Positions 1 to 15,967 of a DNA stretch of 64,000 nt are shown in pieces. The notes beneath the pieces were generated by a model. The model ran no database searches. It was not told the DNA's origin and saw only the letters and a list, made by a program, of their open reading frames with translations. The position numbers and the translations under genes were made by a program. The stretch is from Rotaria sp. Silwood1 (Eukaryota; Rotifera; Eurotatoria; Philodinida; Philodinidae): NCBI GenBank assembly GCA_905250075.1, contig CAJNOP010000304.1, forward strand, positions 62,001 through 126,000, in the 5' to 3' direction. Within the stretch, counting starts at the first letter, position 1. Each line of letters begins with the position of its first letter.

Positions 1-104
1 AACAGTTATTCGATCATTAACTCAAGCGAATAATCACCGATTTACAACAATCCTAATTTGATGATCAATCAAGTGCTTTACATTGTCATCATACTGATTG
101 TTAT

Positions 105-1800
105 TTGAATATTTTTCGATTGCGTATCACATTGAGAACAAGCGCTAATTTACCAGTTCTCTTTCATGCCATTCCTAATGTTCAATATCTAGATGTAATA
201 CTTAGTGGAAGTTATAACTCATTGGAATATTTTTATCACTCTAAATTTATGTCCTCTTCTTCATCTTACCCATTTTCAACTCAGATCCACTAAACAAACG
301 TAAATGCTTGAAGAATTATTGATATTATTTGTTCAATTACCAATAGTACAACATCTATTAATTTTTTGCTTCGGACAGCTGATAGACGTCTTCTCGAAGG
401 TGATACAATTCTTTCTTCACTTCTTTTCACTGTTCAATAGTTTAACTATGCTATTGTTTTTTTGTCATAATATGTTTGTTGATCAAATTGATACGGTTAT
501 TGTATCTTGGCCACCGTCTCATTCAGTTACATGCTTCTACCAAAACACATACTTGTTTATGCATACATTACTATAGTATTTTGCTCATATTTCATTTTCA
601 GAATTTATCACTAAGATGATTTCATACAAAGAAAATAGTATAAACAGCTATGAAAGAAGTGTTGAATAGCTGGATCTTGCGTTCAACAGAAATTTTGCTT
701 TAACCGAATCTTTAGGAATGATATCACAATGTCGTCAAGTAAGAGAAATTGTTTTTAGCATTACAGATTCCGACAATACCACGGAAGGTACGTATATTGA
801 ACAAAGATATTGATAATGTACAAATGACTATGAATATTCATTAAACCGATGTAGAAAACATAAGAGTAGTAGAATGAGAAATCATCATTTCATTCGTTAG
901 AATTTTTTTTTGAAAAAACTCTAGCTTGACAATGAAACATAAAATTTGTCGAAGTTGAAGGCTAAAATGTCTGAAATTCGGTTCACATTTGTATTGTCCT
1001 AATGGATTATGGATGATAAGGAAATGTTTTTATAAATGATGATTTAGAAAACACAATAAAAACATAAGAAAACTTGATGTTTTTCGACTCTGCATGTTTT
1101 ATTACAAAACGAGCTCACGTCTCATTCTGTGATTCAAATATTTTCTTTTTCAAAGTATTTTACTGTTTTCAGAAGACAAATGTCAAGTATCCTATATTCT
1201 TCAATTATCATGATTTATTCAAGGCACCTTTATGGATCAATACCTTCTGATTTGAACAATTTTTCATCTATTCTTAATGCGACACGTAATCTCTTTCGCT
1301 TGGATTTACCTTTTGATTATTTATGCCTGTTCATAGAAAATCAATAAATATGTCATATTCTTGGTCAGCGTATTATTTCACTTTGTATTTTCGGGAATTC
1401 TTCGAAATCGTCATCAGTAACATTCAATGAAGAACACATACCTGTCATTGCTTTAACGTTCTTTCGAGTTCATGATTTATATGCAGATTTACAACATTTA
1501 AAGGCTAGCATAATACTAGTGTCAAACGATAATATTCATGAAGATTCTATAAGACAAAGCTTATTCGTCCAGTTAAGTCAAGAGAAATATGAAGTCATAT
1601 CTCCTTGTTCAAGTGAATCAATGTTAGTATGTGTGTTGACCCAATTCAAAGAACATAACCTTGTTGGTCTATGTATCATTGGACAATTCTTTGAAAAAAT
1701 ACAAACAGATACTAAACATTGATTAGAATGTAATACTGTTCTTTGTAAACAACAGTTTGAAGCTGCTTTCAACAACAAGTTACATCGATTACTCATTTGA
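105..1800 (+). pseudogene. Decayed F-box/LRR-like family gene fragment
   Basis: Several open pieces in shifting frames read like the leucine-rich part of the F-box/LRR-like families that are very common in bdelloid rotifers. The first is a stretch at 105-293 with LRITLRTS and PNVQYLDVIL. The next runs from 1129 through about 1500 with LNATRNLFRLDLPFDYL, then EEHIPVIAL, FFRVHDLYADLQHL. The last, at 1519-1798, has LTQFKEHNLVGLCIIGQF and TDTKH. In-frame stops (for example after IENQ at 1345-1347 and after TDTKH at 1720-1722) and frame changes break it, so no intact product is possible. The copy probably began to the left of the window. The family is named from memory of sequence style and could be another LRR family; the pseudogene status is clear from the stops. 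Confidence 0.5.
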
Positions 1801-4800
1801 ATATGACAATATATATATTGTTTTTCTTTTTAACAAGAAAATTTTTTGTAGATATTTGATTCGTGCTTATAAATATATGTATATTCATGATTGTAAAATG
1901 ATAATATTCTAAAAGCAGTCTTCATTAATTTCAATATAACAGCATTAGAAACACATGACTTCTAGTAGAATAGATCAATCTCAGTAATTTAAATGAAAGA
2001 TTAGATAAATTGTGTATGCTAAACACGCACCATGCCATGTTAGCCATAATCATAACTGGCTACCATAGAAGCTGCTCGATCAATGATTGTCGATTTATAA
2101 CGGAAAAATTTCTACACATGGAACAATTTTATCCAGTATATTTGAAACTTAACTTTCGATTAATTGACATATCTGCTTGCTTTGAAAATGATAACATTCT
2201 TTAAAAAAAAACGTTTTACCTACTTCCTTCAGGATTTAGGGTCAAAAAAAAAAACTTTTATCCTTTTAAAAGAGGTTGAAAATGTCAATTAATAGATTTA
2301 TTTCTGAACGATTTAAGTATATTAAGCATGAAAAAAGTAGCCTTTGAGACTGCCTTATTGATAAATCTCTGTAAGTCGACTTCTATAGACTATATTGTCC
2401 TCTAAGTAGTTCCTCCTCAAAACCACATTTATTCTTGTATTTAGTAGTATTGATCAACTCATCAACGGTTTATTTATTTAAGTTCGTTTTTTTATACAAG
2501 ATAACCACGTCTCAGATGTATTCATGCTGAAAGTTTTAAGTCGAACGATTATTATTCATGATGAGATATAGCTATCAAAGAAAAGTTGAGAAAATGATCA
2601 AAACGTATGTATCTCGAGAATAAATTAACATTTTTTCAACTTACTTGCATACAATTGAACAAAATCAATTTTTGTCTGCGTCGATAAATTAAAATAACTT
2701 CTATGAATCTAAATTCTATAGTATCATTTGTTTTGTTCAATACAAAAGAAGAATAAAATCACTTCAAAGAGAGGGACAGAATGTGCATACTATGTGTTCT
2801 ATTCCTTAAATTTTCGATTTGTTAGTTATTCAGAAAAATTGACATTTAGCATTTACAATAGGTTTCATAAAAGCTTGTCGACATTTTTTTGATACTTATT
2901 TAGAAAAAAAAATTGCTCAAAGAGGTCGTAAACAAGTATTATGGCAGTTAGTTGCTATTAAACAAATGAGAATTGAAACTTCGATTATGGTAATTGAAGT
3001 AAACGTATGATTGTTTTTGAACGCAACGGTGACTGGTGTATACCCGTAAGAACGATTAGACGTTTTCATGCTACAATCATTAATTTTCTTAAGAATGTTT
3101 GTAAACGTATTTTCTACGGGATTGTTTTTTTTTCTTCCTTATTGAACAATGCCAGTGATTCTATAACAATGGTGAGTGTTAGATTACTGGTTTGAAGGTT
3201 GTGAGTGTAGGTCATTTGCATAGAGAAAATTAGTTAGTTTAGAAACACTTTCGATTGTAGTTTTATAGATTGACTTCAACAATGAAAAGCAGTGATCTTT
3301 TTATTTTGAACTTTTTCGGCTGTTCCAAGCATTAGAAAGAATTTAAATAGTCATTCGAATAGAGAAAATGGTTTTGAACAAGAATATCAGAAAATAAAAA
3401 TTATTATCAGATTCACAAAGTGACTAAGCTAAAATATGTTGTAGAGAACTTGAAGATGCATCATTTTATAGAGCATTGTTTGCTCTAGTGTTTTATTTAA
3501 TCTAAAGAAAATTATTATATTTACTCGTTCTAGATGCTAAAAAACTAGCCTTTTGATTTTTTCCAGTCTCTATCTGTGTTTTTGGTATTCACTGTACATG
3601 AATCATTATGGCATAGTACATATGCATAAATGCGTAACAGAGTAAACTATATTTGTATCTGTATGCGAGGGCATAAAAAACTAATAACTATTGGTAAATA
3701 TGAACAATAAAACAGAGATTTTCTCTTAATATAGTGTGCATATATGAAATCTGTTTTATTATAATGAGCAATACATAACTATATGCCGAAGAAAAAGAAA
3801 ACAATATTTTTGCTTTGATCAGTCTGCTCACTAGAAAATGGCAACGATTCGCCTATTCATACAGAATTGTTTTGTTCAGTTTCTGTAAATATGACCTTTT
3901 TGCAATAATATGTAGAATTGAGAAAAATTCTAGTCGTTGCGCAGGTGGATACCAATAATATTTTGGTATTTATAAACGAGTCATATATCTTGCCTAAGCA
4001 CGCAAGAGTATTACATGCAATTATTTACACCGATCAGAGTTGTGTACAGCTTCGTATTCTTTGCTTAGAAACTAAAAATATTGTGTTTAAATACATGTAC
4101 TATTTTTTTTACATTTTAAAGAATATTCTGTAATTAAATGTAAGTCTGAGAAAATTTCTTGCAGATACATGCATTTGTTAAGCTTTCATATTTAACTGAA
4201 TAATCTTAATATTGCTGTGCTGTTAAAAATTGTTTAAAAAGTAAGTCATTGAAGAAATAGTTTCATCAGAAAAAGCTTTTCTTATCTGATTTATTTAAAA
4301 ACATGAGAAGATTTGCATTTAAATGGAATTGTTTCTATGTATATGAAACATGCCAGGTAATATTATGTACTATGCATTATTGATACATGGGTGTTTTAAG
4401 TAACATTGAAAATTAGTTTTGAGAAAGAAATTCTTATCACACGGAGAACTATTTTTTGATGTTATGATAACTCATGACCAACTCAGTATTTCGGACCAAA
4501 ATTTTCAACCATCTCGAATGTTCGGAAGCAAAAATAGGTTTCTGACAGAAGAATAGACCCTGATCAAATTGATAAGTAACACATTAGAGAAAAATTTGTA
4601 CTCTAAGTAGAATAGTATGTTTCTGTGGAGAAATAATCTTTTTTTAAAGCGATTTTCTATGAAGAAAACGCATTTCATTGGATAATTGATCATCATTATT
4701 TTTTTTTAATAGGAGAAAAGAAAAGAAACAAAAGAGATGAAGTGATGAGTTATGAAAATCTATAACTTTTTCAATGTATGAAAAATTGTAACAACGATAC

Positions 4801-6633
4801 AATTTTTCGAAATAAAAGAAGAAATTTAGATTTCTCTATCATCTATTGACATAAAGAAACACTAGATTTGTTCTATTACTTTTTAACATCATGTTTAGTT
4901 GTTCAATATTACTGTATTTTTGTCCCTGTTATTGATCTTTTAGTGCATCTAAAACATTTTTGTATAGGCTAGACGTCAGTTAGGTTGTCAGCACAGTTTA
5001 TCGATCTAATTTGTTTCATAAAAAAATATTTAACCATTCATACAGAAAAATTTCGCAATCATTGAAAACGTTATATATCTTATCTTTATAACTTTTCAGT
5101 ATTAAATCGGTATATTAACTTGCTAAAGTTTTAAACAGTTTATTTTTTATTGAATTTGAGAATGACGTATTAAAAAGTTGTTTCGCAACTCAGAATTCCC
5201 TCATGTCCATCACAGGCTATAAATAACTCATTTTTGAATGTTTTTTCGCTAAGAAAAATCGAAAAATATTTCGGAAGGAAGAGACAATCACCTCTAATGC
5301 CACCCCGTTTTTTTCGAAGATTTGGAAGAATGGCTCATCAGCAATATTTGAAGCTTTCACGATAGATACATATCGATGATTAAAACAACATGTTTTTATA
5401 GACTTCAACTCTTCAGATAGCTTCTTCACGTAGATATCCGAGTTGCAAACTAAATACTGTTTGAGATGCCTACGTTTTTGTGACTGTTTTTAATCCCCTT
5501 CTTTTCGGAGAACAAGATCAAAACATTGAGCGTACTTCCACATTTTCTCTCCGACTAAAGTAATTGAAAAATGGCCATGTTTAGTGGTGTTAGAGGTGCA
5601 CGAAACATGCTCTAAGCACCTTTGAAATGAGAAATAATCATTATCATTAGAGGGATTTCGCATTAAGAGAATGATTGCAATGCGAACTCTTCTGCATGGG
5701 ATCTCGAGACTTAGATTTAGTTAAAAACTTAAAAATAAAAAAATTTGATTTTGTTTTTATTTATTTTTGTAATAAAAAACGTAATTCGCTGATTTTAATG
5801 TTCCATTGTTAACGTGCAGGGAAAGTTAACAAATTAATGATTTTGCTATTTAATTAAATTCTTGACGATATATTTGGTGTGCTGTTCTTCAAAAACAGAA
5901 ACATATTTTTTTGTCCTTAAGAAATAAGTTGACTTTATAAGGAAAATGATGATAAACGGTTAGCAGTTTTTTTGCACGACACTAATATACAATTAGTGTT
6001 TTCTTCATATGAACTGCAAACAAGAGTAGTATATTTTTCTATTATACCCATAAGACAAGTAGAAAAGTAGTTGATTATTCACAACAAATTTTCATAAATA
6101 ATTTTTTTTAATTTCAGATAAAATTGCATCAACTTTTCAACGCTTAAGCTTTCAATAGATCAGTTTGTTTTACAGTGATTCAGTAAGAAATCTTTCATAT
6201 TTGAATTGATATTCTTTTCGAATATAAATAGAATATATCGCTATTATTAGATTGATGTCTAGAAGAACAAACTGTGATGTACACATTAAAGATTGTCTGA
6301 TTCGTGTCGTCTGTGATTCAGACGAGGCGAAGATCACAGAAGAATTGACTTACATTATTTAAAAACCTAACAACTATTATTTTTCAAAGCTTTATATTTT
6401 CAAATTCTTTTTTCTCTATCCTTTTACACAAAGAAACTTTCTTTGTGGTTAGTCAAGTCTTCTGCAATCGAGTAGGAATATGTAGGACTAAACAAATTAG
6501 TAATATTGGATCCATTTTCATGTTACTCAAATTTTTCAACTCGTTTACATACATCTTCATTGGAGCAACGCAAGTTATTTGAATCTATTAGATTCTAAAG
6601 TACGCTTTATTCTAGAATATAACGTTATCCCAC
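1801..6633. other. Gene-poor AT-rich stretch
   Basis: No gene could be supported. Open frames are short and have random-looking composition. A 2871-3009 piece (+) reads as about 45 open codons ending in TGA, with a fairly protein-like KACRHFFDTYLEKKIAQRG; it is not recognised and may be a remnant. A G-rich segment near 3194-3220 resembles the dispersed hairpin family described elsewhere. No tRNA or rRNA signature was noticed. Confidence 0.4.
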
Positions 6634-9600
6634 ATGCCAGCGAGACAACAAATAACTCTTCAACCTATAAGTCAATCGAATGTCGGGCAAGCTGCTACTT
6701 CTGGCTGGGTTGCAGTGACACATGGTACTTGGTACGTACTATTTTCTCTACTAACCGATAATTCCAAAACCTTAAACTACTAATTCTTTATTTTTTTAGG
6801 GGTCTGCATGCCACAGTCTTAACCGGAATCGGCGCAGTATCAGGTATGGTTGTGTTTACTACAGTATTTCTTGTGCCCATAATGCTCGTCAACAGCAAAT
6901 ATACGACAATAACCAGTAAATATTGTTCATTCAACAAAATTTGTAAACATTCTTACTTCTTTCAGCCGCAACCACAACGATGGATACAAATGCTACAGAT
7001 GTCTCTATCATAACAGATACCACTGTCAGTAGAACAAACGTTACGGCAACAGACAGTACTACTACAACATCATCAGCGTCTCCGATATCTAATACAAGAC
7101 AGTTGAATATGACGAAAAATATGAACACTATGGGGACTTCGACGACGACGGCTCCATCAGATACGACTCGATTTACTACGACGACGGGTGCATCAGATAA
7201 TTCAAGTACAACCACAAATAATGCAGCCATCGCCATCACGTCAAACACAGAGTCTACAACTGCCATTAGAGACATTACAATGACAATCCCAACAACGAAA
7301 ACGACGACTGACAATACCCATACCACAAAAACAACAGTGCCATATACAATCATCAACGCAAAAACTACATACAAGACCATACTTACGACACTCACAGGCG
7401 ATATCGCAAGTGCTGCCCTCAGAACCACCAATGCCAACACGCAACAAATGAACATTATTACGGAAAAAATGACTTCCTACGCTCGCGCTACCACTAAAAC
7501 AACGGACACCGCAACTGATGCAACTGAAAATACAATTTCAACTACAGGCAATATTAGTATCATAACTGAAAGTAAAAATACCGGTGCTGTTACAACCGAT
7601 ATCAGGAATGATTCAGTCACTTCCATTACTGTTAGTGAAGATATCAACATGGAATCTACCACATTAGCAACCTATACGACTGTTGTCAGCACTCCGACAA
7701 TAAATTCAACTACCATTCTTGCAACAACCGATGCGATGATGAGATCTGCTGCGTGGACGATTTCTACAAACGCTGAAAACACAGCGTCAACCACTCACAC
7801 TACTGCTACTAATACACAAACCACGACTCGAACTACAGGCAGTACCAGCACCCTAAATGGAAGTATAAATTCGAGTGCCACTGGCACTGAAACTACCGCT
7901 GATTCAATCAATTCAATTATTGTCAATACGGACCTAAATACAGAATTCACAACATCAGGAACCGATACAACTGTTTCTGACACTGAAGCTATTGATTCAA
8001 CCATTTTTCGTATAAGCACCGATGAGATTAGTAGCTCTCCAACGTGGATGACTTCTGCAATCACTGAAAAGACAACTTCGAACACAGGTACTACTGCTAC
8101 GAACGAATTAAATTCCACTCATACTACCGTCAGTGTTAATACCATGAATAAAAGTATATTTTCAAGTGCGACTACTACAATCGAAAGCACCACTGTTTCA
8201 AGCACTTCAACTGTTTTAAGCACAGATATCTACATGGATTCTACTTCATCAAAAACTGAAACGACTTTTGTCACCACGGCAACTATAAATCCAACTAGTG
8301 TTCTTACTAATACAAATCAGATGATTATGTCTACAGAAACTGAAAATGAACCCACTACTACAGGCATTGCTGCTCCTAACAAAGACACTTCCATTCAAAC
8401 TACAGTCACTGCTAGTACTATAAATGAAAGCGCAATGCCAACTGGAGCTAGTATCGGAAGAAGTACTGTTTTGAGCACTTCAACTATTTTTAGTACCAAT
8501 TTCAACGTGGACTCTACTTCATCAACCGTTCAAACTGCTGTTGTCGGCACTAAAGCTATCGATTTAAGTACTGTTCGTATAAACATTGATGAGATTATTA
8601 GCTCTACCAAGTTGACGTTATCTACAAACACAGAAAACGCAACTGCTGCCACTGACACTACTGCTACCAACAGAGAGCTAGCAACTCAAAGTATAAGCAG
8701 TCTTAATACTATAAATGAAAGTACAATTTCAAGTGGAGTTACTATTGATAGCACTGATGTTTTAAGCACTTCAACTTATTTCAGTACAGGTACCAACATG
8801 GACTTCGGATCGTTAAGAACTGAATCGACTTTGGTCGGCACTGAAGCTATGAATCCAACTACTGTTCTAACTAGCACCAATCAGATGATAACATCTACTT
8901 CTAGGTCGACTTCTATAAATGCTGAAAATGGAGCGACAATCACGGACACTACTACTACTACCAGCAAAGCTGCATCGAATCAAGCTACAGTTAGTGCTAG
9001 TACCATAAATGAACATGTTATGTCAAATACAATTATGATCGGTACTACTACTATTTCAAGCGCTTCAACTATTTTTAGTACTAATATGAACACGGACTTG
9101 ACCCCATTAAAAGTTAAAACGGCTCTTAGCAGCACTGGAACTGCCAATTCAACTAGTTTTGGCATAAGTACCAATGAGATGAGTGCGTCTACAACGTGGA
9201 TGGTTTCTGCAAAAGCTGAAAATGTAACTTCAACGACTAGTGCTCCCATTGTAAAGATAGAAAGTAGCCCATCAGCTAGCGATAGTAATCCTACTTTTAC
9301 TGAAACAATTAATTCAATCACTAGTCAACCTCGCATCGTCACTCAAACCAATAATGCAGCGGCTGTCGTTACCAGCATCGCAGACATTAATACTCCCACT
9401 ACGATGTCGTCTTCTACAACAACTGAGGGTACATCTTCAAGCTCTGACACTACTTCTATCAACACTGAAGCCATTATGTCAACAACTGAGATTGGTATTA
9501 CTTACATTAAAAATAATGCATCAGCTCGTGCTGCTACTACTGGCATGGTTGAAAAGACGAATTTCATGAGTGATGCTGTTTTCACTACAACTGAAAGTTC

Positions 9601-12600
9601 CACTTGGCGAAATAGTACAATTGTGACTTCCAACGAAGTTAGCAGCGTAGTTTTTGAAAGCAGTTATGCCACTGAAACTACTGGTAGTGGTACTATTATT
9701 AATGAAATTGGCATTCCATTTTCTGCTAGCACTATTTTGATTTCTGACATGACTACTACAAGTAGTGAGGCGACGGTAACGGCTGATGTTAGTTCTGCTT
9801 CCTCGATTGAGTCTACGACTGTAACAAGCAGTAGTACTATCAACACAAGCAAATCTAACATTTCAATTGCCACTACTACTTTGACCTTCACTGCACCTAC
9901 TAATACAACCACTGATGCGGCAACGCTAAAAACTGGAACTATCAGCGGTGAAACTACGATAGTTAGCGCTTATCGAAACAATATCACCGTTGAAACTACA
10001 GCTGCTGTCAGTGTCAAAACTAACCCCGCCACTGAAATTATTAATTCCGCTGCACATAATACCACTGTCATTAGTGATATCATACATTCAAGTGCTTCTA
10101 CTGACACTTATAGCATGGAATCAATCAGTTCTGCCAGTGATATGACAACTGGCATTAGTGGAAACATCACATCGACTACTCCTGGTGTTGCTATCAATCC
10201 TGAAGCTACCAGTTTAAGTTCTGAGTCGGCTATTAACATCACTGTTAATACAACCACAAACACTACTACCGACGGCGCTAATACAATCACACCATTTATG
10301 ACTGCAAATACAAACAATTATGAAACTATCACTTCATTTCTTGCTACTAGTGCTACCAACACAGGTTCTAGAATTTCAGTTGTGGATACAAAGATTGCAA
10401 TTATCGACTCTAGTACTTCAAGTACTGCTACTACCGCTTCAACGAGTCGCAGTACAGTTATGACCACTGACTTTACTACTTCTCGCACTGATACAAAATT
10501 TAGTGTCATTCAGACTAGTAGTTCACCTATTGGCATGACTACTACGACAACTGAAAGTGTTAACTCAATTATTGGCAGTAGTCCTATCAACATGAAAACT
10601 AGCACGTCGATCATCGGTTCGAGTACTAAAACCACTGAAGCAAAAACAACAATGACTGACGGTATTACTGCTAACATTAGTACCATCACTTCAACTGCCG
10701 TTTTGACTACTGTCATAACTAAAAATACGATTTCAAGTACAACTGCTAGTGTTTCTAACACTGAACCAGCCACTCCCACTACTGATATTACTAGTATCTC
10801 GGCTGAGATTAGTACTTCAATCACTTATAGTGGTACTAGCACTACTGAGTCCATTACTACGACCACCAAAACTGTTAACCTTTCCCAAGACAGAAGCCTA
10901 ACTACCAATGATACTGCAAGTACCATCTTTTATTCTTTTGCAACCATTGCAGAAGTCGATGGTATCATAACTAAAACTAGTGCTTCAACTGCTGATACAG
11001 CTATCAGTACCGATCAAAGCATAAACCTGACAACAGACACTGAGAGTGTCGATTCATCTATTGGTACTACCAGTATTATCTTTGAGAACACCACCGCTTC
11101 CAAAGAAGCAGCAGTAACAACTATTGGAATTACGTCCAACGACACTGATACAACTACAACTAACGCTGAATCCAATACGTTAGCTATTGCTGCAACAATA
11201 ATCACATTCGAAACAGGCACTGTAACAACTGGTATAACTACTATGCCAGTTAAAAAAGGCACTTCAGTTATTTTCGCTGGAAGTACCAACACTGAAACTA
11301 CATCTTCAACTATGAACACTACTACTAATATTATGGAAAGCAGCATTTTACATATTGCTACTACTGCTGCAACAACCACTGAAATTACGACATCATTTAA
11401 TCACACGACATCGAGCAGAACGGAAACCACAGCTTCAGCTGATGTTACTACTGCCAATCGCAATGAAACTGTCGCTTCAACTATTGATATGCCTGTGATC
11501 ACCGTAGGAAATACGACTTCGACTTCTAATACCAGCAGTGCTACGAGTGAGAATGCCACTTCATCTGAAGATACAACTAGTATTTTCATTGAGAATACGA
11601 CCACTTCCAAGGAAACAACAGCACCGACGATGAGGATTGCGTCTACGAGTATTGATACAACTACAAATGTCATGAAAACTAGTACTACAGCCACTGAAAC
11701 TAGCATATCATCTATTGATGATATAACAATCACAGTCACAACAACCACGTCAACGGCAGCTACAACTACTACGACTATTGAAAATGAAACTTCAACTATT
11801 GATGACACTACTGTCACCAGTAAAACTCCCGCTTCAACGACTGATAGTAGTACTACGATGACTCAAACTAGCACATCAATGGCTGCTACTACAACCGTCG
11901 CTGAAATAACTTCAAGTATTACCATTACTAGCAGAACTGAGACTACGACTACATCTACGGAAGGAAATACATTTATCATGGAAATTGCGAGTCGTGCCGA
12001 TGCTATCACTCCAACAATTACAGAAACTGTTATGACAACTCATGAAACTAGCAATTCAATTACTATTACAGGTGCCATGACTCATGAAGCTAAGACTTCA
12101 ACTAATGATAATAATACCACCTACGAAACTATCACTTCAGCCATTGAAGGTATCAGTTCAGCTGCTGATACTACTATTATTAACACTGAGACCGCGACCA
12201 ATCTGTTTGAAACAAATACGAGCACTAGGAGAACTGTAACTACTGCCGCTGCGACTACAGATAGCATTATAGGAAGCACTGCTGGCATTTCGACCGATAA
12301 TGCCACTACTACTATCTATGGAACTACGATTCCAACTACTGTCAGTAGTACTATTATCACTAAGGCGATCACTTTAATGACTGATCCAAATGTTATCACT
12401 AGTGAGAATACCACGCCAACTGCTGCTATTGTTACTACCACAAAGGAATTTACTGCTTCAACTAATGACACTACTACTACCGTCGTTGAACCTGTCAAGT
12501 CAACTATTGTAGCTACTACTTGGATCGCTGAAGTTAACACTTCGCGCAACGAACATACTGTTAGCACAACTGAATTTACTGTTTTAATTACCGATATGAT

Positions 12601-15600
12601 TAGCATCACAAATAGAACTAGTACTTCCAACACTAATTCAACTATAACTTCGAACGAAACGACCACTTCAATTACTGACATAACTTCCAGCATTAGTGAG
12701 CCTAGCACTTTAGCCATTGACAAGACGATACACACCACTGTCAGAAGTGCATCATATGCGAGTGATAGTAATATCACCATTGAACCTGCTATTACAACAA
12801 CTGGCACTACTTTTATGACTCGTGAAATCAACATGTTCACTACTCCTACTACTACTGAGCTATCTAAAATTACCAGCTCTACTAGTGTTTCTAATTTTAG
12901 TTCTGCTGGAGATGCTACTTTAACTACTGCTACTACTGCTGGATTCAACATTTCATCCATTCAAAGTACTTCTATCACCACTGAAACTAAAGTCTTAAGC
13001 ACTGCTACTACTAGAACTACAAGTCAAACTATTGTCTCAGGTATTTTCATGACTACTAAGCCCAATGAAACCACCACTTCAAGGATAGGCAACAATTTTA
13101 CCACTGTACAAACTGACATTTCAATGACAGCCGCCATTACAACCCCCACTCAAATAATGACTTCAAAAACTGATACAGCAATAGGTACCGTTGAAACTAA
13201 GTTTCTCACTACTGCTTATACCACTACCACAGAAACTCCAATAGCAACTACTGCAAGTGACACAACAACGACAAAGACGGCTACTGAAAGTATCATGACC
13301 ATCATCATGGCGATCACCGGAAGCACTACAATGAATACGATGGTGACCTCTAAGAGTACCACAACGACGACAATGTGGACATCTGAAAGCACCATGACAA
13401 CCCCGATGGTGACCACTGAAAGTACCACGACAGTGACAATGTGGACTTCTGAAAGTACCACAACAACCACAATGGTTACCATTGTCAGTACTACGACAAC
13501 GACGATGCCGATTACTAATAGTTTCATGCCAAGACCTATTCCGACTACTGAAAGCACCATAACAACCACAATGACAACTACTGAAGGTGTTACGACAACG
13601 ACGATGGCGACTTTTGAACGCGCCGCGACAACGACAATCGCGACCACTCAAAGCACCACGACAACGGCAATTTGGACTTCTGAAAGTGTCACGGTAGCCA
13701 CAATGGTTACTATCGTAAGTACCATGACAACAACGCTGGTCACTACTGAAAGCACCACGACAACCACCATCGCAACTACCGAAAGTAACATGACAACCCC
13801 AATGCCCACGGCTGAAAGTATCGCGACAATGACAATGTGGAATTCAGTAAATACCATAACAACCACCAAGGCAACTACTGAAAGTGTCACCACAACGACG
13901 ATGGTGACCACTGAAAATGCCATGACAAGCACAGTGGTGAGTACTGAAACTTCCACGACAGCGACGATGAGGACTACTGAAAGTGGCCTGACAAACACAA
14001 TACTGACTACTGAAAGTGGCACGACAACAGCAATGGTGACTACTGAAAGTACTACGACAACGACACTGGCGACCACTGAAAGTACCCCGACAATGACGAT
14101 GGTCACTACTGAAACCACCACGACAACCACAATGGCAACTACTGAAAGTACCATGACAACTTCAATGGCGACCTCTGAAAATATCACGACAACAATAATA
14201 TGGAATTCTGTAAGTACCACGGCAACCACAATGGTTACTGTTGAAAGTACTACGACAACGACAATGGCGACCACTGAAAGTAGCACAACAACGACAATGT
14301 GGGCTTCTGAAAGTATCATGACAGCGACAATGGGCACATCCAAAAGAACCATGACAGGGACGATGGCGACCACTGAAAGTATCACGATTCAGATGAACGT
14401 GACCACTGAAAACCCCATAACAAGCACAATGACGACTATTCAAAGTACCATGACAACGATGTCGGCGACTACTGACAGTACTATGACGAGGACAGTGGCC
14501 ACTACGGAAAGTACCATGAGCACCACAATGCTGACTACTGAAACAGGCACGACGACGACGGTGACCACTGAAAGCACTACGACAACGACGATGGTCACCA
14601 CTGAAAGTCCCATGACAAACACAATGGTGACTACTGAAATTATTATGGCAACCATAACAGCAACTACTGAAATTGACACGACAGCGACGATGAGGACTGC
14701 TGCAAGTGCTGCAACAACGACAAAAGCGACTACTGAAAGGGGCATGACAACGACAATGGCGACTACTGAAAGTACTACAACAACGACACTGGCGACCACT
14801 GAAAGTACCCGGACAATGGCGATGGACACTACTGAAAGCACCATGACAACCACAATGGTAACTACTGAACGTATCATGACAACTCCAATGGCGACCGCTG
14901 AAAGTATCACGACAACGACAATGTGGAATTCTGTAAGTGCCACGGCAACCACAATGGTTACTATTGAAAGTACTACGACAACGACAATGGCGACTACTGA
15001 AAGTAGCACAACAACGACAATGTGGGCTTCTGAAAGTATCATGACAGCGACAATGGGCACATCAGAAAGAACCATGACAGGAGCGATGGCGGCCACTGAA
15101 AGTATCGCGATTCAGACGAGCGTGACCACTGAAAACGCCATAACAACCACAATGGCGACTATTCAAAGTACCATGACAACGATGTCGGCGACCACTGAAA
15201 GTACTATGACCACGACAATGGCCACTACGGAAAGTATCATGAGCACCATAATGATGACTACTAAAAGTGGCACGACGACGACGATGGCGACTACTGAAAG
15301 TGCGATAACCACCGCAATGGTGACTACTGAAAGTTTCACGATAAAGACGATGAGAACTACTGAAGTTGTTGTGACAACGACGATGAGGACTACCGAAACT
15401 GCCACGACAACGACGATGGCGACCACTGAAAGTACTACGACAACGACGATGGTCACCATGAAAAGTCCTATGACAAACACAATGATGACTACTGAAATTA
15501 CCATGACAACCGTAACGGCAACTACTGAAAGTGTCACGACAACGACGATGGCGACCACTGAAAGTAGTACGACAACCACGATGTTGAACACTGAAAATGT

Positions 15601-15913
15601 CACGCCGACGACAATTTGGATTTCTGAGCGTACCACGGCAACCACAATGCTTGCTATTGAAACTGCCACGGCAACGAGGATGTCGACCACTGAAAGTGCC
15701 ACAACAACGACAATGTGGACTTCTGAAAGTACTATGAGAACCGCAATGGCAAGTACTGAAGGTGCCGGAACAACGCCGATGGCAACTACTGAAAGTATCA
15801 CTAGCACAATGATGGTGAGTACTGAAAGTACCACGACAACAACAACGGTAACTACTGAAAGTACCACGACAACGACAACAACAACCACAACAACGACAAC
15901 AACAACCACAACC

Positions 15914-15967
<54 letters not shown>

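Noticed and set aside
7241-9569. Other short frames overlapping the Thr-rich exon on both strands
   Set aside because: Composition shadows of the real frame; none has a start, domain or splice context of its own.
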